Source: DASYXZ01 sp035946625 (GTDB taxonomy: Bacteria > Acidobacteriota > Terriglobia > UBA7540). From it: a stretch of DNA of 64,000 nt. Under the pieces are notes generated by a model. That model made no database searches, was not told where the DNA came from, and saw only the letters and a program-made list of their open reading frames with translations. A program made the translations under genes and the position numbers. Each line of letters begins with the position of its first letter. Position 1 is the stretch's first letter. The DNA lies in contig DASYZE010000017.1 in NCBI GenBank assembly GCA_035946625.1, positions 1 to 64,000 of the forward strand, written 5' to 3'. Below are positions 53,201 through 61,985 of this stretch, in pieces.

Positions 53201-53777
53201 AACCAACAATTGCCCGGCCGCCATGCCGGGCGCGACGAATTGTATTCTTCAAGTCACTTTTTCCCCCACCTCCGCGGGCGCCTTCGCCGCTCAGATAACC
53301 ATTTCTGACGACGCGTCCGCCGGCAACCCGAATCAGGTCGTTCTTAGCGGAACGGGCACGGGGCCCGCCGCAAGCCTTTCCTCCGCCAGCTTGATTTTCG
53401 GCGATCAGTTGCTCAGCACTACGAGCGCCCAACAAACGTTGGCGATCGCCAATTCGGGTACCACCACCTTGATTGTTTCAGGCATTGCCACCAGCGGTTA
53501 CTTCGCCCAGACCAACAATTGCATAGGCTCTCTTGCAGTTGGAGCAAGCTGCTCCGTCAATGTCACATTCACTCCCATCAATGGTGGAACCAGTACCGGC
53601 TCCATCGTGATTTCGGATAACGCTTTTGGCAGCCCTCAAAGCGTGGAGTTATCCGGCAATGGGACCATCCCCCCCCACGAAACTTTTGGAGTGCCTCTAA
53701 GTCCCGGCGATGTCCACGGGAAACATAATGGCAGAATGAGAAAGGGGCTCACCCTCCCGCCGGCCAGCAAGCCCTGA
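50238..53777 (+). CDS. large secreted SBBP-repeat protein with choice-of-anchor domains
   Basis: The 1179-residue protein has an N-terminal hydrophobic segment (about 9-22), a DUF7948-like domain (PLAFEQNRGQVNSRVRFLSR, VYSGVDLVYYGNQGQLEYDF) and seven SBBP repeats (about 355-810) of the type YSTYLGGxxxDxxxxIAVDS, each followed by AYVTG and F-P. Two to three choice-of-anchor D/Ig-like domains (about 838-1150) follow, for example TTVILTNNGDAALNVSSI. No cell-wall or membrane anchor is seen at the C-terminus. The N-terminal third contains in-frame filler insertions (near residues 118-128, 139-149, 284-302 and 323-335). It is probably an extracellular or surface adhesin-like protein. Start ATG 50238, with GGTGGAAG ahead. 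Confidence 0.88.
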   Translation: MDRTDLNKILICWLGASAILITRLPARPLRVPPRRTVQISQSGKALEPVSRQEQPQFTAPAQEKLLRTRFSNAYGKLPLAFEQNRGQVNSRVRFLSRAPGYNLFLTGDEAVLVLRKGKSKIKSQKSKAEDRKIRETHSSIGNQQPAIGNTGGVLRLRLAGANAHAAVTGLDELPSKSNYILGNDPNKWRTNVAHYAKVKYKNVYSGVDLVYYGNQGQLEYDFVVAPGADPSVIRLELGADPAPYHEGRPPPDPLRLDAQGGLILKTGGGEVRLRKPLVYQEQATVDSSQLTARNEARNSQFKTSPSPPATRHFLNGRYLLRAFNRKSQTANRKYEITFQIAQYDHAQPLVIDPVLTYSTYLGGANLDYAYGIAVDSTGNAYLTGMTDSLDFPTAGSVQGPGGGTCTDDLKYPYNCFDAFVTKLNSTGAALLYSTFLGGSNDDRGAAIALDSSGNAYVTGYTVSTDFPTVNAFQSAYGGGNCGSPSSPTPCYSAFVAKLNPAGSALVYSTYLGGAGNDIASGISVDSLGAAYVVGSTSSTNFPITRSSLQGAYGGGVYNAFVTKLNPAGNTAAYSTYLGGSGEDHGAAIAVDSTGDAFVTGFTVSTNFPTQVPLQKSWSGGTCGTTPCFDAFVSELNPSGSALVYSTYMGGTGGDYGYGIALDSADNAYVTGLTTSTNFPVTAGAFQTTGGGTNYDAFISKLNSAGSALLYSTYFGGLGTEVAYGIALDASANAYITGYAYEQGMPLVSPLQSVCGFEDDAFVAKINSTGSALIFSSYLGGNGNDAAQGIAVDSSGSAYIAGGTFSTDFPVTPGALMTTYGGGAYNAFVAKISGLKLPVTTLSPTNVLFANQGVNTTSPPTTVILTNNGDAALNVSSIVANNDFAVTNNCGAVVAPGGSCNLSITFTPTNYGPRTGAVTVADNAWASPHLINLTGGGITSVTVSLLPSTLTFGNELAGTASASLPVTLTNLASVTLKIYAISAGPGFNQTNNCPAAMPGATNCILQVTFSPTSAGAFAAQITISDDASAGNPNQVVLSGTGTGPAASLSSASLIFGDQLLSTTSAQQTLAIANSGTTTLIVSGIATSGYFAQTNNCIGSLAVGASCSVNVTFTPINGGTSTGSIVISDNAFGSPQSVELSGNGTIPPHETFGVPLSPGDVHGKHNGRMRKGLTLPPASKP

Positions 53778-53871
53778 ATTCCGGGTGAGATCTTCCAAAA
53801 GCCACTGAGTGGGTGCATTCCGGGTTAGAATATTTGGCGCTCCCAGTGCAAGGAATAGGAGGTCGGCCCAG

Positions 53872-54411
53872 ATGCAAACGAATCAGTTGGTTATCGCCAG
53901 GCCTGAATCAACCGAATATTTGCCCTATTATGGCAAATACATTTCCATGGTGACGGGTGAAGACATTCTCAAAACTTTACAGGAGCAGGCGGACGATTCA
54001 TTGGCCTGGTTGATGTCCGTGGGCGAGGAGAAAGGCGATTACCGCTACGCGCCCGGAAAATGGAGCGCCAAAGAAGTGCTGGGGCACGTCATCGACGCGG
54101 AGCGCATTTTTGCTTATCGCGCGCTGCGCATTTCCCGCAACGACCGCACTCCCATCGAGGGATTCGAGCAGGATGATTACGTCCGCAACGGCCCGTTTCA
54201 AAACTCCAGGCTGCGGGATTTAGCGCAGGAGTTTGCGTGCGTCCGCCACGCCAGCCTTTATTTGTTCCGCGGTCTCGATACGGACGCCTGGCTGCGCCGC
54301 GGAGTGGCCAACCAGGCGGAGGTGAGCGTCCGCGCGCTCGCCTACATCATCGCCGGACACGAGCTCCATCACCGCAAGATTTTGAAAGACCTTTATTTCA
54401 AGCTGCCGTAA
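53872..54411 (+). CDS. DinB-family protein
   Basis: DinB-like proteins are four-helix-bundle metalloproteins; some are thiol transferases. The 179-residue product has RYAPGKWSAKEVLGHVIDAERIFAYRALRISRND, with a metal-binding His in LGHV, and AYIIAGHELHHRKILKDLY with the C-terminal His pair, so the three-His site is intact. The ATG at 53872 follows AGGAGG at a ten-base spacing, a strong ribosome site; the frame is open to 53809 but lacks features. The partner substrate is unknown. The PpiD-like gene starts 86 nt later. Confidence 0.88.
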   Translation: MQTNQLVIARPESTEYLPYYGKYISMVTGEDILKTLQEQADDSLAWLMSVGEEKGDYRYAPGKWSAKEVLGHVIDAERIFAYRALRISRNDRTPIEGFEQDDYVRNGPFQNSRLRDLAQEFACVRHASLYLFRGLDTDAWLRRGVANQAEVSVRALAYIIAGHELHHRKILKDLYFKLP

Positions 54412-54497
54412 TAATCACCTGGGTGCACATCCAAGTTGCCACTTTTCTTCCTTTGCCCCTATAATGAGAAGGATCATCCCGATCCTCAGGAGCCCGT

Positions 54498-56417
54498 ATG
54501 TTTAGATTCATGAGAAAGAGCGAAAAGGTTAAGAAGTATTTGTTGATTTTTTTCCTGGGCATCGTATCCCTCGGCATGGTCATCACGCTGATGCCCCTCA
54601 GTCCCAGCGACGCCCAGCGCGGCGACACCAGCTACCTGGCGGAAATCGGCGGACGCAAAATCACCGCGCAGGAATTGGACGATGCCATTCGGAATCGGAT
54701 GAAGGGCTCCCAGTACGGCTATAGCCCGGCCATCGCTTCGATTATGGCCCAGCCGATTCTTGACGACATGATCCAGCACGAATCCATTCTGGTCCAGGCG
54801 AAAAAGCTGGGAATCGTCGCCTCCCCCGAAGAAGTGCGAAAAGCCGCGCAAGCCATTCCCGGCCTGGCCGATAGCGGGGCACTGGCGAGCGAGGAAAAAT
54901 TCGAGCAGGCCACAGGCATGACCATGAGCCAGTTCGAGAGCCAGATTTCGGATAGTATTATCTACCAAAAAATGCAGGACATTGTCTCCGACGGAGTCCA
55001 AGTGACCCCGGACGAAGTGCGGGCCGAGTTTACCAAACGAAATACCAAGGCCAGGATCCAATACGTTCTGTTCGATCCCAGCCAGTACATTAAGTCCGTG
55101 AAAGTAACCCCGGACGCCCTGGCGGCTTACTTCAAGGCCAACGCCGCTCGCTACAAATTGCCGGAAGAACGCCGAGTCCGCTATGTCCTGATTGACGCGG
55201 ACCACTTGCGCAGCCAGGTCAACGTGACCGACGACGATGTGAATTCATACTACCAGTCGCACCTTTCCGACTACCGGCTTCCGGACCGCGCTCATGTGCA
55301 GCACATCCTTTTTAAAACCACGGGCAAGACGCCGGCGGAAGTGGCTGCCATTGAAAAAAACGCCGCCTCGGTTTTGGATCAAATCAAAGCCGGGAAGGAT
55401 TTTGGCGAGTTAGCCAAACAATATTCAGACGATACCAGCGCCCAGAAGGGCGGAGATATCGGGTGGATTGTTCGCGGTCAGACCGTGAAGGAATTTGAAG
55501 ACTCGGCGTTCTCCATGAAACCCGGACAGGTGAGCGGCCTGGTCAAAACAATTTACGGGATTCACATTATCAAGGTGCTGGACCGCCAGACAGCGCACCT
55601 GCAATCGCTGGACGAAGTGAAGAACGATATCCGGCAAACATTGGAAAAGCAAAAACTGGATCAGGCCCAGCAGACGGCCAGCGACGACCTCGGGCACCGC
55701 TTCAAACAAGACCCGAAGAAGTTTGCGGACATTGCCAGGGAGTCGGGCCTTGAAGTGAAAGAATCACCTCTCTTCAAATATAAGGAAACGGTTCCGGACT
55801 TTGGCACCAGCGAAGCCTTCGCCAACCTGGCGTTTCAGCTTCGCTTGAATGAAGTGGGCGATCCGATTACGGTTCCCAAAGGGCTGGCGATTATCCAGGT
55901 GACGGCCATCGTCCCTGAACATCCGGCCAAGTTGGACGAGGTGCAAGCCCAGGCGGAGGAGGACTACCGCGCCGATCAATCCAAGATTCTGGCGGCCAAC
56001 GCGGCGCACGACTTTGCCGCGAAGTGCAAAACAGAGGACTTTAAGGCCGCGGCGCGCGCGCTCAAGCTCACGGTGAAAGAGAGCAAGGACTTTGCCCAAC
56101 AGGATAGCGTGGAGAATGTGGGCTCGGCGTCATCGCTGCCCACTGCGTTCACCCTTGCGGCGGGAAAAACGAGCGACGTGGTTCCGGTGGGTGACCACAG
56201 CGTGGTGTTTAATGTGCTCGCCCACACGGCCCCGATCGATGCGGATTTCGCCGCTCAGAAAGACCAGATTACGGAAGAGCTGCTGGAGCGCAAACGCTCT
56301 CTGGCGTTTGAGATTTATAAAAGCAACTTGAAGCTGCAACTCATCCGCACCGGAGAACTGAAGATCAACGATGCGGCCATGAAACAATTCCAGGCGGCCA
56401 ACCCGCGCACGTCGTAG
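54498..56417 (+). CDS. SurA/PpiD-like periplasmic peptidyl-prolyl isomerase
   Basis: The 639-residue protein is a membrane-anchored chaperone with a parvulin domain, like PpiD. A single N-terminal helix (about 14-31) follows a basic start (MFRFMRKSEKVKKY). A SurA_N-like helical domain (to about 200) and one parvulin domain (about 264-361, RAHVQHILFKTTGKTP, FGELAKQYSDDTSAQKGGDIGWI, GQVSGLVKTIYGIHIIKVL) follow, then a C-terminal helical region. Such proteins help fold outer-membrane and secreted proteins. The ATG at 54498 is preceded by CAGGAGCC. It lies between the DinB and fadN genes. Confidence 0.9.
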   Translation: MFRFMRKSEKVKKYLLIFFLGIVSLGMVITLMPLSPSDAQRGDTSYLAEIGGRKITAQELDDAIRNRMKGSQYGYSPAIASIMAQPILDDMIQHESILVQAKKLGIVASPEEVRKAAQAIPGLADSGALASEEKFEQATGMTMSQFESQISDSIIYQKMQDIVSDGVQVTPDEVRAEFTKRNTKARIQYVLFDPSQYIKSVKVTPDALAAYFKANAARYKLPEERRVRYVLIDADHLRSQVNVTDDDVNSYYQSHLSDYRLPDRAHVQHILFKTTGKTPAEVAAIEKNAASVLDQIKAGKDFGELAKQYSDDTSAQKGGDIGWIVRGQTVKEFEDSAFSMKPGQVSGLVKTIYGIHIIKVLDRQTAHLQSLDEVKNDIRQTLEKQKLDQAQQTASDDLGHRFKQDPKKFADIARESGLEVKESPLFKYKETVPDFGTSEAFANLAFQLRLNEVGDPITVPKGLAIIQVTAIVPEHPAKLDEVQAQAEEDYRADQSKILAANAAHDFAAKCKTEDFKAAARALKLTVKESKDFAQQDSVENVGSASSLPTAFTLAAGKTSDVVPVGDHSVVFNVLAHTAPIDADFAAQKDQITEELLERKRSLAFEIYKSNLKLQLIRTGELKINDAAMKQFQAANPRTS

Positions 56418-56586
56418 GAATTCAGTAGATGATTTGGGAACCGTAGGATTCGCAACGCCATCTGTGGCGCCACTTCGCACCGCCGACCCATCTTTAAGGA
56501 CCACAATTCGACCATCTTGACCCTCGCCGTCCCCCTCCACCATAATACTTCCGTCGTTCATCAACCTATTTCATCAGGGGGTTCAG

Positions 56587-59001
56587 TTGTTCCAAATCCG
56601 TAAAGTTGGCGTCCTGGGCGCGGGGACCATGGGGGCGCGGATCGCCGCCCACCTGGCCAACGCCAAAGTCCAGTGTGACTTGCTGGACATTATTCCGCGC
56701 GAATTGACGGCGGCGGAAAAATCCAGAGAGCTCAACCTCTCCGACCCACGGGTTCGCAATCGAATAGCGCAAGCAGGACTGGATGGCGCGCTCAAATCGC
56801 GCCCGGCCGCCTTCTTCGTCCCCGAGTCGTCACAGATGATCTCGATCGGCAACTTTGAAGATCATCTCAGCCGCCTTAAAGACTGCGACTGGATCATCGA
56901 GGCGGTGACCGAGGACCTGGAAATAAAGCGCGCCCTTCTTCGCCGGGTGGAATCCGTGCGCGCACCGCAGGCGTTGGTCAGTTCGAATACTTCGGGCATC
57001 TCCATTGCCCGGATCGCGGAGGGATTTTCCGACGATTTCCGCCGTCACTGGCTGGGCACTCATTTCTTTAATCCTCCCCGCTACATGAAACTGCTGGAAA
57101 TTATTCCCACGCCGGACACGCTGCCGGAGGTCGTGCAAACGGTCGCACACTTTGGCGACGTGGTGCTGGGCAAAGGGATTGTGGTGGCCAGGGACACTCC
57201 GAATTTCATCGCCAACCGCATTGGAACCTTCTTGACCATGAACGTGGTCCGCATCATGCAGCAGGACGGCTACTCCATTGAGGAAATTGACGCGCTTACC
57301 GGGCCGGCGATGGGGTTGCCGAAGTCCGCCACTTTCCGGACGCTCGATATTGTCGGCCTCGACGTGCTGGTCCACGTGGTTCGCAACCTCGCCCGTTCCC
57401 TGCCCCATGACGAGCGGCGTGAGTTATTCGAAGTGCCGGAATTTGTGGCGCGGATGATCGAGCACAAAATGCTGGGCGATAAAACCCAGCAGGGCTTTTA
57501 CAAAAAGATAAAGGGAGCAGGAGGCGAGGGGAGCGAAATTCAAACTCTCGATCTGCGAACCTTCGAATACCGTCCGCGCCAGAAAGCGAAGTTGCCGGCC
57601 CTGGAAATGGCGGCCAACATCGAAAACCCGCGCCAGCGCGTGGCCACGCTGATTCAGTCGAACGACCGCGCTGGCCAGTTCTACCAGAAAATCCTGGGCG
57701 ACGCTTTCCATTACGCCGCTACACGCATTCCGGAAATCTCGGACAACATCGTTTCCGTGGATAATGCCATGAAGTGGGGCTTCAACTGGGAGGCAGGGCC
57801 GTTTGAGCTCTTCGACGCCGTGGGCGTGCGCGCTATAGCTGAGAAATGGAAGCAGGACAATCGGCCCGTCCCGTCCGTGGTGGAAAAATTATTGGGCGCG
57901 GGCAAGAAAACCTTTTACGAAAAAGCGGATGGCTTGACCCGTTACTTCGATTTGGCCAGTGGCGGCTCCCTTGCGCTGACGCCGAACGCGGGGGTAATCC
58001 TTCTGCCCTCACTCAAAGCCACCGGGCGCGAAATTAGGAAAAATGCGGGCGCCAGCCTCATCGACTTGGGCGACGGCGTGCTCTGCCTCGAATTCCATTC
58101 CAAGATGAATTCGATTGGCGCCGACACCGTACAAATGATTCACGCCGGCCTGAAAACGTTGAACGAAAATTTTGAGGCGATGGTGATCGGCAATCAGGCG
58201 CCGAATTTCTGCGTGGGCGCCAACCTGATGCTGGTGCTGATGGCCATTCAGGAGGGCGAGTGGGATGACTTGCACCAGGCCGCGCGCGCCTTCCAAAACG
58301 CCAACATGGCGCTGAAGTATGCGCCCAAACCCGTGGTGGCCGCGCCTTTCGGATTGACTTTGGGCGGCGGAGTTGAAATGTGCCTGCACACCGCGCGCGT
58401 TCGCGCCGCGGCCGAAACCTACATGGGATTGGTGGAGGCTGGAGTGGGCATTATACCCGCTGGCGGCGGAACCAAGGAGATGCTGGTAAGCACGATGGAT
58501 GCCGCCCCGCGGGACGACGAAGCCGACCCGTTTGTGAATATCAAAGAAGTTTTCCTGAACATCGGCATGGCCAAGGTATCCACCAGCGGCGAGGAGGCGC
58601 GCAAGCTGGGTTATCTTTCGCCGCGCGATTCCATCAGTATGAACCGCGACCGGCAAATCGCGGACGCTAAACAGTTGGCACTCGATCTGGTGAGTCTCGA
58701 CTATCGCCCCGGCAAGCCACGCGTCGATATTCAAGTGCTGGGCCAGGCGGCGTTCGCAAAGATGAAGCTGGGATTGCATTTGATGCGGCGGGCTGAATAT
58801 ATTTCCGATTACGATGTGGTGGTCGCCACTCACCTGGCCAAAATCCTTTCCGGCGGCGGAGAGTTTACTTCCCCGCAGCGGGTATCCGAACAATACCTTT
58901 TGGACTTGGAGCGCGAGGCCTTCGTCAGCCTCTGCGGCCAAAAGAAAACCGTCGAGCGAATGCAGTACATGCTGAAAAAAGGAAAACCGCTGAGGAATTA
59001 A
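56587..59001 (+). CDS. fadN: FadN-type 3-hydroxyacyl-CoA dehydrogenase / enoyl-CoA hydratase
   Basis: This 804-residue fusion does two beta-oxidation steps. The N-terminal dehydrogenase has KVGVLGAGTMGARIAAHLA (NAD-binding), VSSNTSGISIARIAEG and GTHFFNPPRYMKLLEII, and the 3HCDH C-domain lies to about 450. The C-terminal crotonase-like domain (about 475-700) has NFCVGANLMLVL and FGLTLGGGVEMCLH, then VGLGIIPAGGG-like GVGIIPAGGGTKEM. Dehydrogenase-first order and size match Bacillus FadN rather than E. coli FadB. The start is TTG at 56587, with CAGGGGG ahead. fadA and the acyl-CoA dehydrogenase gene follow after three inserted genes. Confidence 0.93.
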   Translation: MFQIRKVGVLGAGTMGARIAAHLANAKVQCDLLDIIPRELTAAEKSRELNLSDPRVRNRIAQAGLDGALKSRPAAFFVPESSQMISIGNFEDHLSRLKDCDWIIEAVTEDLEIKRALLRRVESVRAPQALVSSNTSGISIARIAEGFSDDFRRHWLGTHFFNPPRYMKLLEIIPTPDTLPEVVQTVAHFGDVVLGKGIVVARDTPNFIANRIGTFLTMNVVRIMQQDGYSIEEIDALTGPAMGLPKSATFRTLDIVGLDVLVHVVRNLARSLPHDERRELFEVPEFVARMIEHKMLGDKTQQGFYKKIKGAGGEGSEIQTLDLRTFEYRPRQKAKLPALEMAANIENPRQRVATLIQSNDRAGQFYQKILGDAFHYAATRIPEISDNIVSVDNAMKWGFNWEAGPFELFDAVGVRAIAEKWKQDNRPVPSVVEKLLGAGKKTFYEKADGLTRYFDLASGGSLALTPNAGVILLPSLKATGREIRKNAGASLIDLGDGVLCLEFHSKMNSIGADTVQMIHAGLKTLNENFEAMVIGNQAPNFCVGANLMLVLMAIQEGEWDDLHQAARAFQNANMALKYAPKPVVAAPFGLTLGGGVEMCLHTARVRAAAETYMGLVEAGVGIIPAGGGTKEMLVSTMDAAPRDDEADPFVNIKEVFLNIGMAKVSTSGEEARKLGYLSPRDSISMNRDRQIADAKQLALDLVSLDYRPGKPRVDIQVLGQAAFAKMKLGLHLMRRAEYISDYDVVVATHLAKILSGGGEFTSPQRVSEQYLLDLEREAFVSLCGQKKTVERMQYMLKKGKPLRN

Positions 59002-59169
59002 GAATCGCAATGTGAACAACTCATTGAGACATTCCCTGGTTCGCGAAGCAAAGTCGCCGCGACGATAGTAGGGCGTGGAGCATCGAATTAAGGGATGCTT
59101 CCGAAGTGAACTTAGGAGGCGCGAGTCATACTCCTCAACTGAAGGACGCGTACTAAATAGAGGCGCGGG

Positions 59170-59373
59170 ATGAATATTCGAGAACAAGACAGGTTAATTC
59201 GGCTGATCAACAACCCGCCTAAGGGGAGCAAGCTCGCGGCCGCCAAAGAGTACGGCATCGACCTATCGCTTCTCGTGCGAACCCTCAATCTAACGCCTAC
59301 GGAACGACTGCAGGAACTGGCCGGAGCCCAACAGTTCCATGAAGAACTTCGACAATCCATGAGGCGGCGGTGA
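59170..59373 (+). CDS. small helical partner of the nucleotidyltransferase gene
   Basis: The 67-residue protein is charged and probably all-helical: NIREQDRLIRLINNPPKGSK, LAAAKEYGIDLSLLVRTLNL, TPTERLQELAGAQQF, EELRQSMRRR. I recall similar short proteins encoded next to nucleotidyltransferases, but not a tested function. The GTG of the next gene overlaps its TGA (GTGA, 59370-59373), so the two are translationally coupled, the usual layout of toxin-antitoxin pairs. Because of this it may be an antitoxin or a DNA-binding partner. It breaks into the fad gene set. Confidence 0.65.
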   Translation: MNIREQDRLIRLINNPPKGSKLAAAKEYGIDLSLLVRTLNLTPTERLQELAGAQQFHEELRQSMRRR

Positions 59374-59933
59374 ATTTCTTCGAGCGGACGCTTATTAACC
59401 TCTTCGAAGGCGGCGTGAACTTTGTGGTCATCGGCGGAGTTGCGATCTCGGCGCATGGTTCGGCTCACGTAACCTTCGACTTGGATATCTGTTACGACCG
59501 CAGCCCTGAAAATATTCTCCGTCTCGTCGACGGTCTCAAACCCTGTCATCCTCGCCTTCGCGGCGCTCCGGCTGAACTGCCATTCCTCTTCGACTCGGAA
59601 ACCATCCGAAGGGGTCTAAACTTCACCTTGACCACCGACCCGGCCGACATCAACTTGCTGAGCGAAGTGGCAGGTATTGGACATTACAAAGAGGCTCTCG
59701 CTCGATCGACTACGCTCGAACTCTTCGGCCGGCCCTGCCACGTCCTCTCGCTCGAGGGTTTAATCGCCGCCAAGCGTGCCGCAGGCAGACCTCGCGACCT
59801 CGCTGTGTTGCCTGAACTCGAGGCCTTGCACGAGCTTGAGACACTCCAGTTTGAGAAGGCAGATGAGTCTGGCCAACCTGGAAAAGATTCCCACAACGAT
59901 AGGGAAAAGCCCAAGGGCATCAGGCCTCATTGA
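59370..59933 (+). CDS. nucleotidyltransferase-fold protein (AbiEii/DUF6036-like)
   Basis: The 187-residue protein has a minimal nucleotidyltransferase core. The motif GGVAISAHGSAHVTFDLDI contains the GG-(x)n-D-x-D pair of metal ligands, and PADINLLSEVAG supplies the third carboxylate. SLEGLIAAKRAAGRPRDLAVLPEL matches the helical segment conserved in AbiEii-like toxins. So the active site looks intact. The start is GTG at 59370, overlapping the small upstream gene. The C-terminus is polar (HNDREKPKGIRPH). Toxin, defence or tRNA-modifying roles are possible; none is proven. Confidence 0.8.
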   Translation: MNFFERTLINLFEGGVNFVVIGGVAISAHGSAHVTFDLDICYDRSPENILRLVDGLKPCHPRLRGAPAELPFLFDSETIRRGLNFTLTTDPADINLLSEVAGIGHYKEALARSTTLELFGRPCHVLSLEGLIAAKRAAGRPRDLAVLPELEALHELETLQFEKADESGQPGKDSHNDREKPKGIRPH

Positions 59934-59995
59934 GGAATGCAGGCGTAGGGGTTAGACTAGGAATCGTGGCGAACATTGGCAGTTCAGGGGACTAA

Positions 59996-60649
59996 ATGAC
60001 GAAAAAATATTCGATCTATCTGGTCACATTCCTTCTCACAATTTTCGCAACTCATGTTTTAGCCTCGGGATTTTCCACCAAGCCAGACACCGTGCATTGG
60101 GAAATACAGGGCGACCTGACGGAGACTTGCAGTTGCGCTGTCCCCTGCACCTGCAACTTTGGAGAAGGACCATCGCCCAAGCACTATTGCCACACGATGT
60201 TTTCCCTGGCTATCGAGAAGGGCCATTACGGCGACGTGAAATTGGACAGCCTCCACCTGGCGGGTGTACACGGAAACAAGAGCAAGGTCTGGTACATCGA
60301 TTCGAGCGCCACGCCCGACCAGGCCGCGGCCCTACGCGCCATCGCTGATCACATTCTCAAGTCCGATCACGTGGAGGCGGCCGCCATCAAGCAGAAAGTA
60401 GGTGACAAGAGCAATCTGCTGAAGATCGGCGACGAAGGCGGGTTCGAGGCAGATTACATTATGGGACTCGACAAGAAGACTCCGGTGGTGGTGGAGAACA
60501 ACACCACCTGGAACGTCCATCGCTCGATCAAGGCCAAGTCAAAATATGTGCATTACCGAGACGAGTTTGGAAATAAGCTGGAATTTAAAGGAACCAACTC
60601 CAACGAAGGGAAATTTGATTGGAGCGATCAAACGGGAACATATTTCTAA
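59996..60649 (+). CDS. DUF1326 family secreted protein
   Basis: The 217-residue protein has a signal peptide (KKYSIYLVTFLLTIFATHVL, cleaved after ASG) and then a DUF1326 domain: VHWEIQGDLTETCSCAVPCTCNFGEG with a Cys-x-Cys-x3-Cys-x-Cys cluster, YCHTMFSLAIEKGHYGDVKL and VWYIDSSATPDQAAALRAIA. The Cys cluster may bind a metal, but the family's activity is not known. The ATG at 59996 follows CAGGGGAC. It lies between the nucleotidyltransferase and fadA genes, with short filler repeats (CAATTGGGAAATCGG) after it at about 60652. Confidence 0.85.
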   Translation: MTKKYSIYLVTFLLTIFATHVLASGFSTKPDTVHWEIQGDLTETCSCAVPCTCNFGEGPSPKHYCHTMFSLAIEKGHYGDVKLDSLHLAGVHGNKSKVWYIDSSATPDQAAALRAIADHILKSDHVEAAAIKQKVGDKSNLLKIGDEGGFEADYIMGLDKKTPVVVENNTTWNVHRSIKAKSKYVHYRDEFGNKLEFKGTNSNEGKFDWSDQTGTYF

Positions 60650-60743
60650 TTGCAATTGGGAAATCGGAAGCTCGAAATTGGCAAATAAAAACTCATCCTA
60701 ATCTCACGAGTGACTCGCGCCGGAAAGTGAGCGGGAGGGATTA

Positions 60744-61928
60744 ATGAAGGAAGCAGTGGTTGTTTCCATCGCGCGGACGGCGGTGGGCAAGGCGCCCAAG
60801 GGCACGCTCCGCAACACGCGGCCGGACGATTTGGCCGCGGCCGTCTTCCGGGAAATCATTGGGCGTGTTCCCGGGCTGGAAGCCAATGAAATCGAAGACG
60901 TAATTTTGGGCTGCGCCATGCCGGAAGCTCAGCAGGGAAACAACGTGGCACGCGTCGCGTCACTGCGCGCCGACCTGCCCGTCTCTTGTTCCGCGATGAC
61001 CATCAACCGGTTTTGCTCTTCCGGCCTTCAGTCCATCGCGCTCGCTTCAGAACGAATCATGGCGGGTTTTGCGGACGTCATAGTCGCAGGCGGAGCCGAG
61101 TCCATGAGCATGATTCCCATGGGCGGCTATCATTTTTCCCCCAACCCATATTTGATGGACCATTACCCGGACTCCTATCTCAGCATGGGCCTGACGGCGG
61201 AAAACCTGGCGCGCAAACACCAGATCCCACGCGAAGAGGCGGATGCGTTCTCGCTTCGAAGCCATCAGCGGGCGCTGGCCGCAATCGCCGAGGGAAAATT
61301 CAAAGATGAAATCGTGCCGCTTGAAGTCATCGAAGTGAGCGCCAACGGGAATGGCAAACCGAACGCGCGCAAGTTTGTGTTCGAGACGGATGAAGGCCCG
61401 CGGCGGGACACCTCTCTGGAAGCCTTGGCTAAACTCAAGCCCGCGTTCCACGCCTATGGAACTGTGACGGCGGGAAATTCCTCTCAAATGAGCGATGGCG
61501 CCGCCGCCGGTGTGGTCATGTCCATGGAGAAAGCGAAATCGCTCGGCGCCAAGCCCCTGGCCCGCTTCGTGAGCTACGCGGCAGCGGGAACGCTTCCGGA
61601 AGAGATGGGCGTGGGCCCCGTTTACGCCATCCCCAAGGCCCTTAAACTCGCCGGGTTAAAGATCGAAGATATCGATTTGATCGAACTAAACGAAGCGTTT
61701 TCCGTCCAGGCCCTATCGGTAATCAAACTGGCGGGACTCGATCCGGAAAAAGTTAATGTCAATGGCGGCGCCGTCGCGCTCGGTCATCCGCTGGGCTGCA
61801 CGGGCGCCAAGCTTACCGCCACCTTGCTTGCGGAAATGAAGCGGCGCAAGTCCCGCTACGGCATGGTGACCATGTGCGTGGGCGGCGGCATGGGCGCGGC
61901 GGGGATTTTTGAAAATTTGCAATCCTGA
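60744..61928 (+). CDS. fadA: acetyl-CoA acyltransferase (thiolase)
   Basis: FadA performs the last step of beta-oxidation, cleaving 3-ketoacyl-CoA with CoA. The 394-residue thiolase has the nucleophile Cys91 in INRFCSSGLQSIALAS, the His motif IELNEAFSVQALSV, GGAVALGHPLGCTGA with the second His, and a second active-site Cys in MVTMCVGGGMGAAG. All catalytic residues are present. The ATG at 60744 is preceded by GGGAGGG seven bases upstream. It is 58 nt ahead of the FMN reductase gene and belongs with fadN and the acyl-CoA dehydrogenase. Confidence 0.95.
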   Translation: MKEAVVVSIARTAVGKAPKGTLRNTRPDDLAAAVFREIIGRVPGLEANEIEDVILGCAMPEAQQGNNVARVASLRADLPVSCSAMTINRFCSSGLQSIALASERIMAGFADVIVAGGAESMSMIPMGGYHFSPNPYLMDHYPDSYLSMGLTAENLARKHQIPREEADAFSLRSHQRALAAIAEGKFKDEIVPLEVIEVSANGNGKPNARKFVFETDEGPRRDTSLEALAKLKPAFHAYGTVTAGNSSQMSDGAAAGVVMSMEKAKSLGAKPLARFVSYAAAGTLPEEMGVGPVYAIPKALKLAGLKIEDIDLIELNEAFSVQALSVIKLAGLDPEKVNVNGGAVALGHPLGCTGAKLTATLLAEMKRRKSRYGMVTMCVGGGMGAAGIFENLQS

Positions 61929-61985
61929 ACGTGCGCGCAAAATTTTGCCGGTGAAATTTCATTCCATTGGTCTTGAGAGGAATTC

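Noticed and set aside
56440..56564. Minus-strand frame reading DGSIMVEGDGEGQDGRIVVLK
   Set aside because: Looks protein-like for about 40 residues but runs antisense into the PpiD-like gene; too short to support as a relic.
58009..59187. Minus-strand 392-residue frame across fadN
   Set aside because: Antisense to the crotonase domain of fadN; no domain features.
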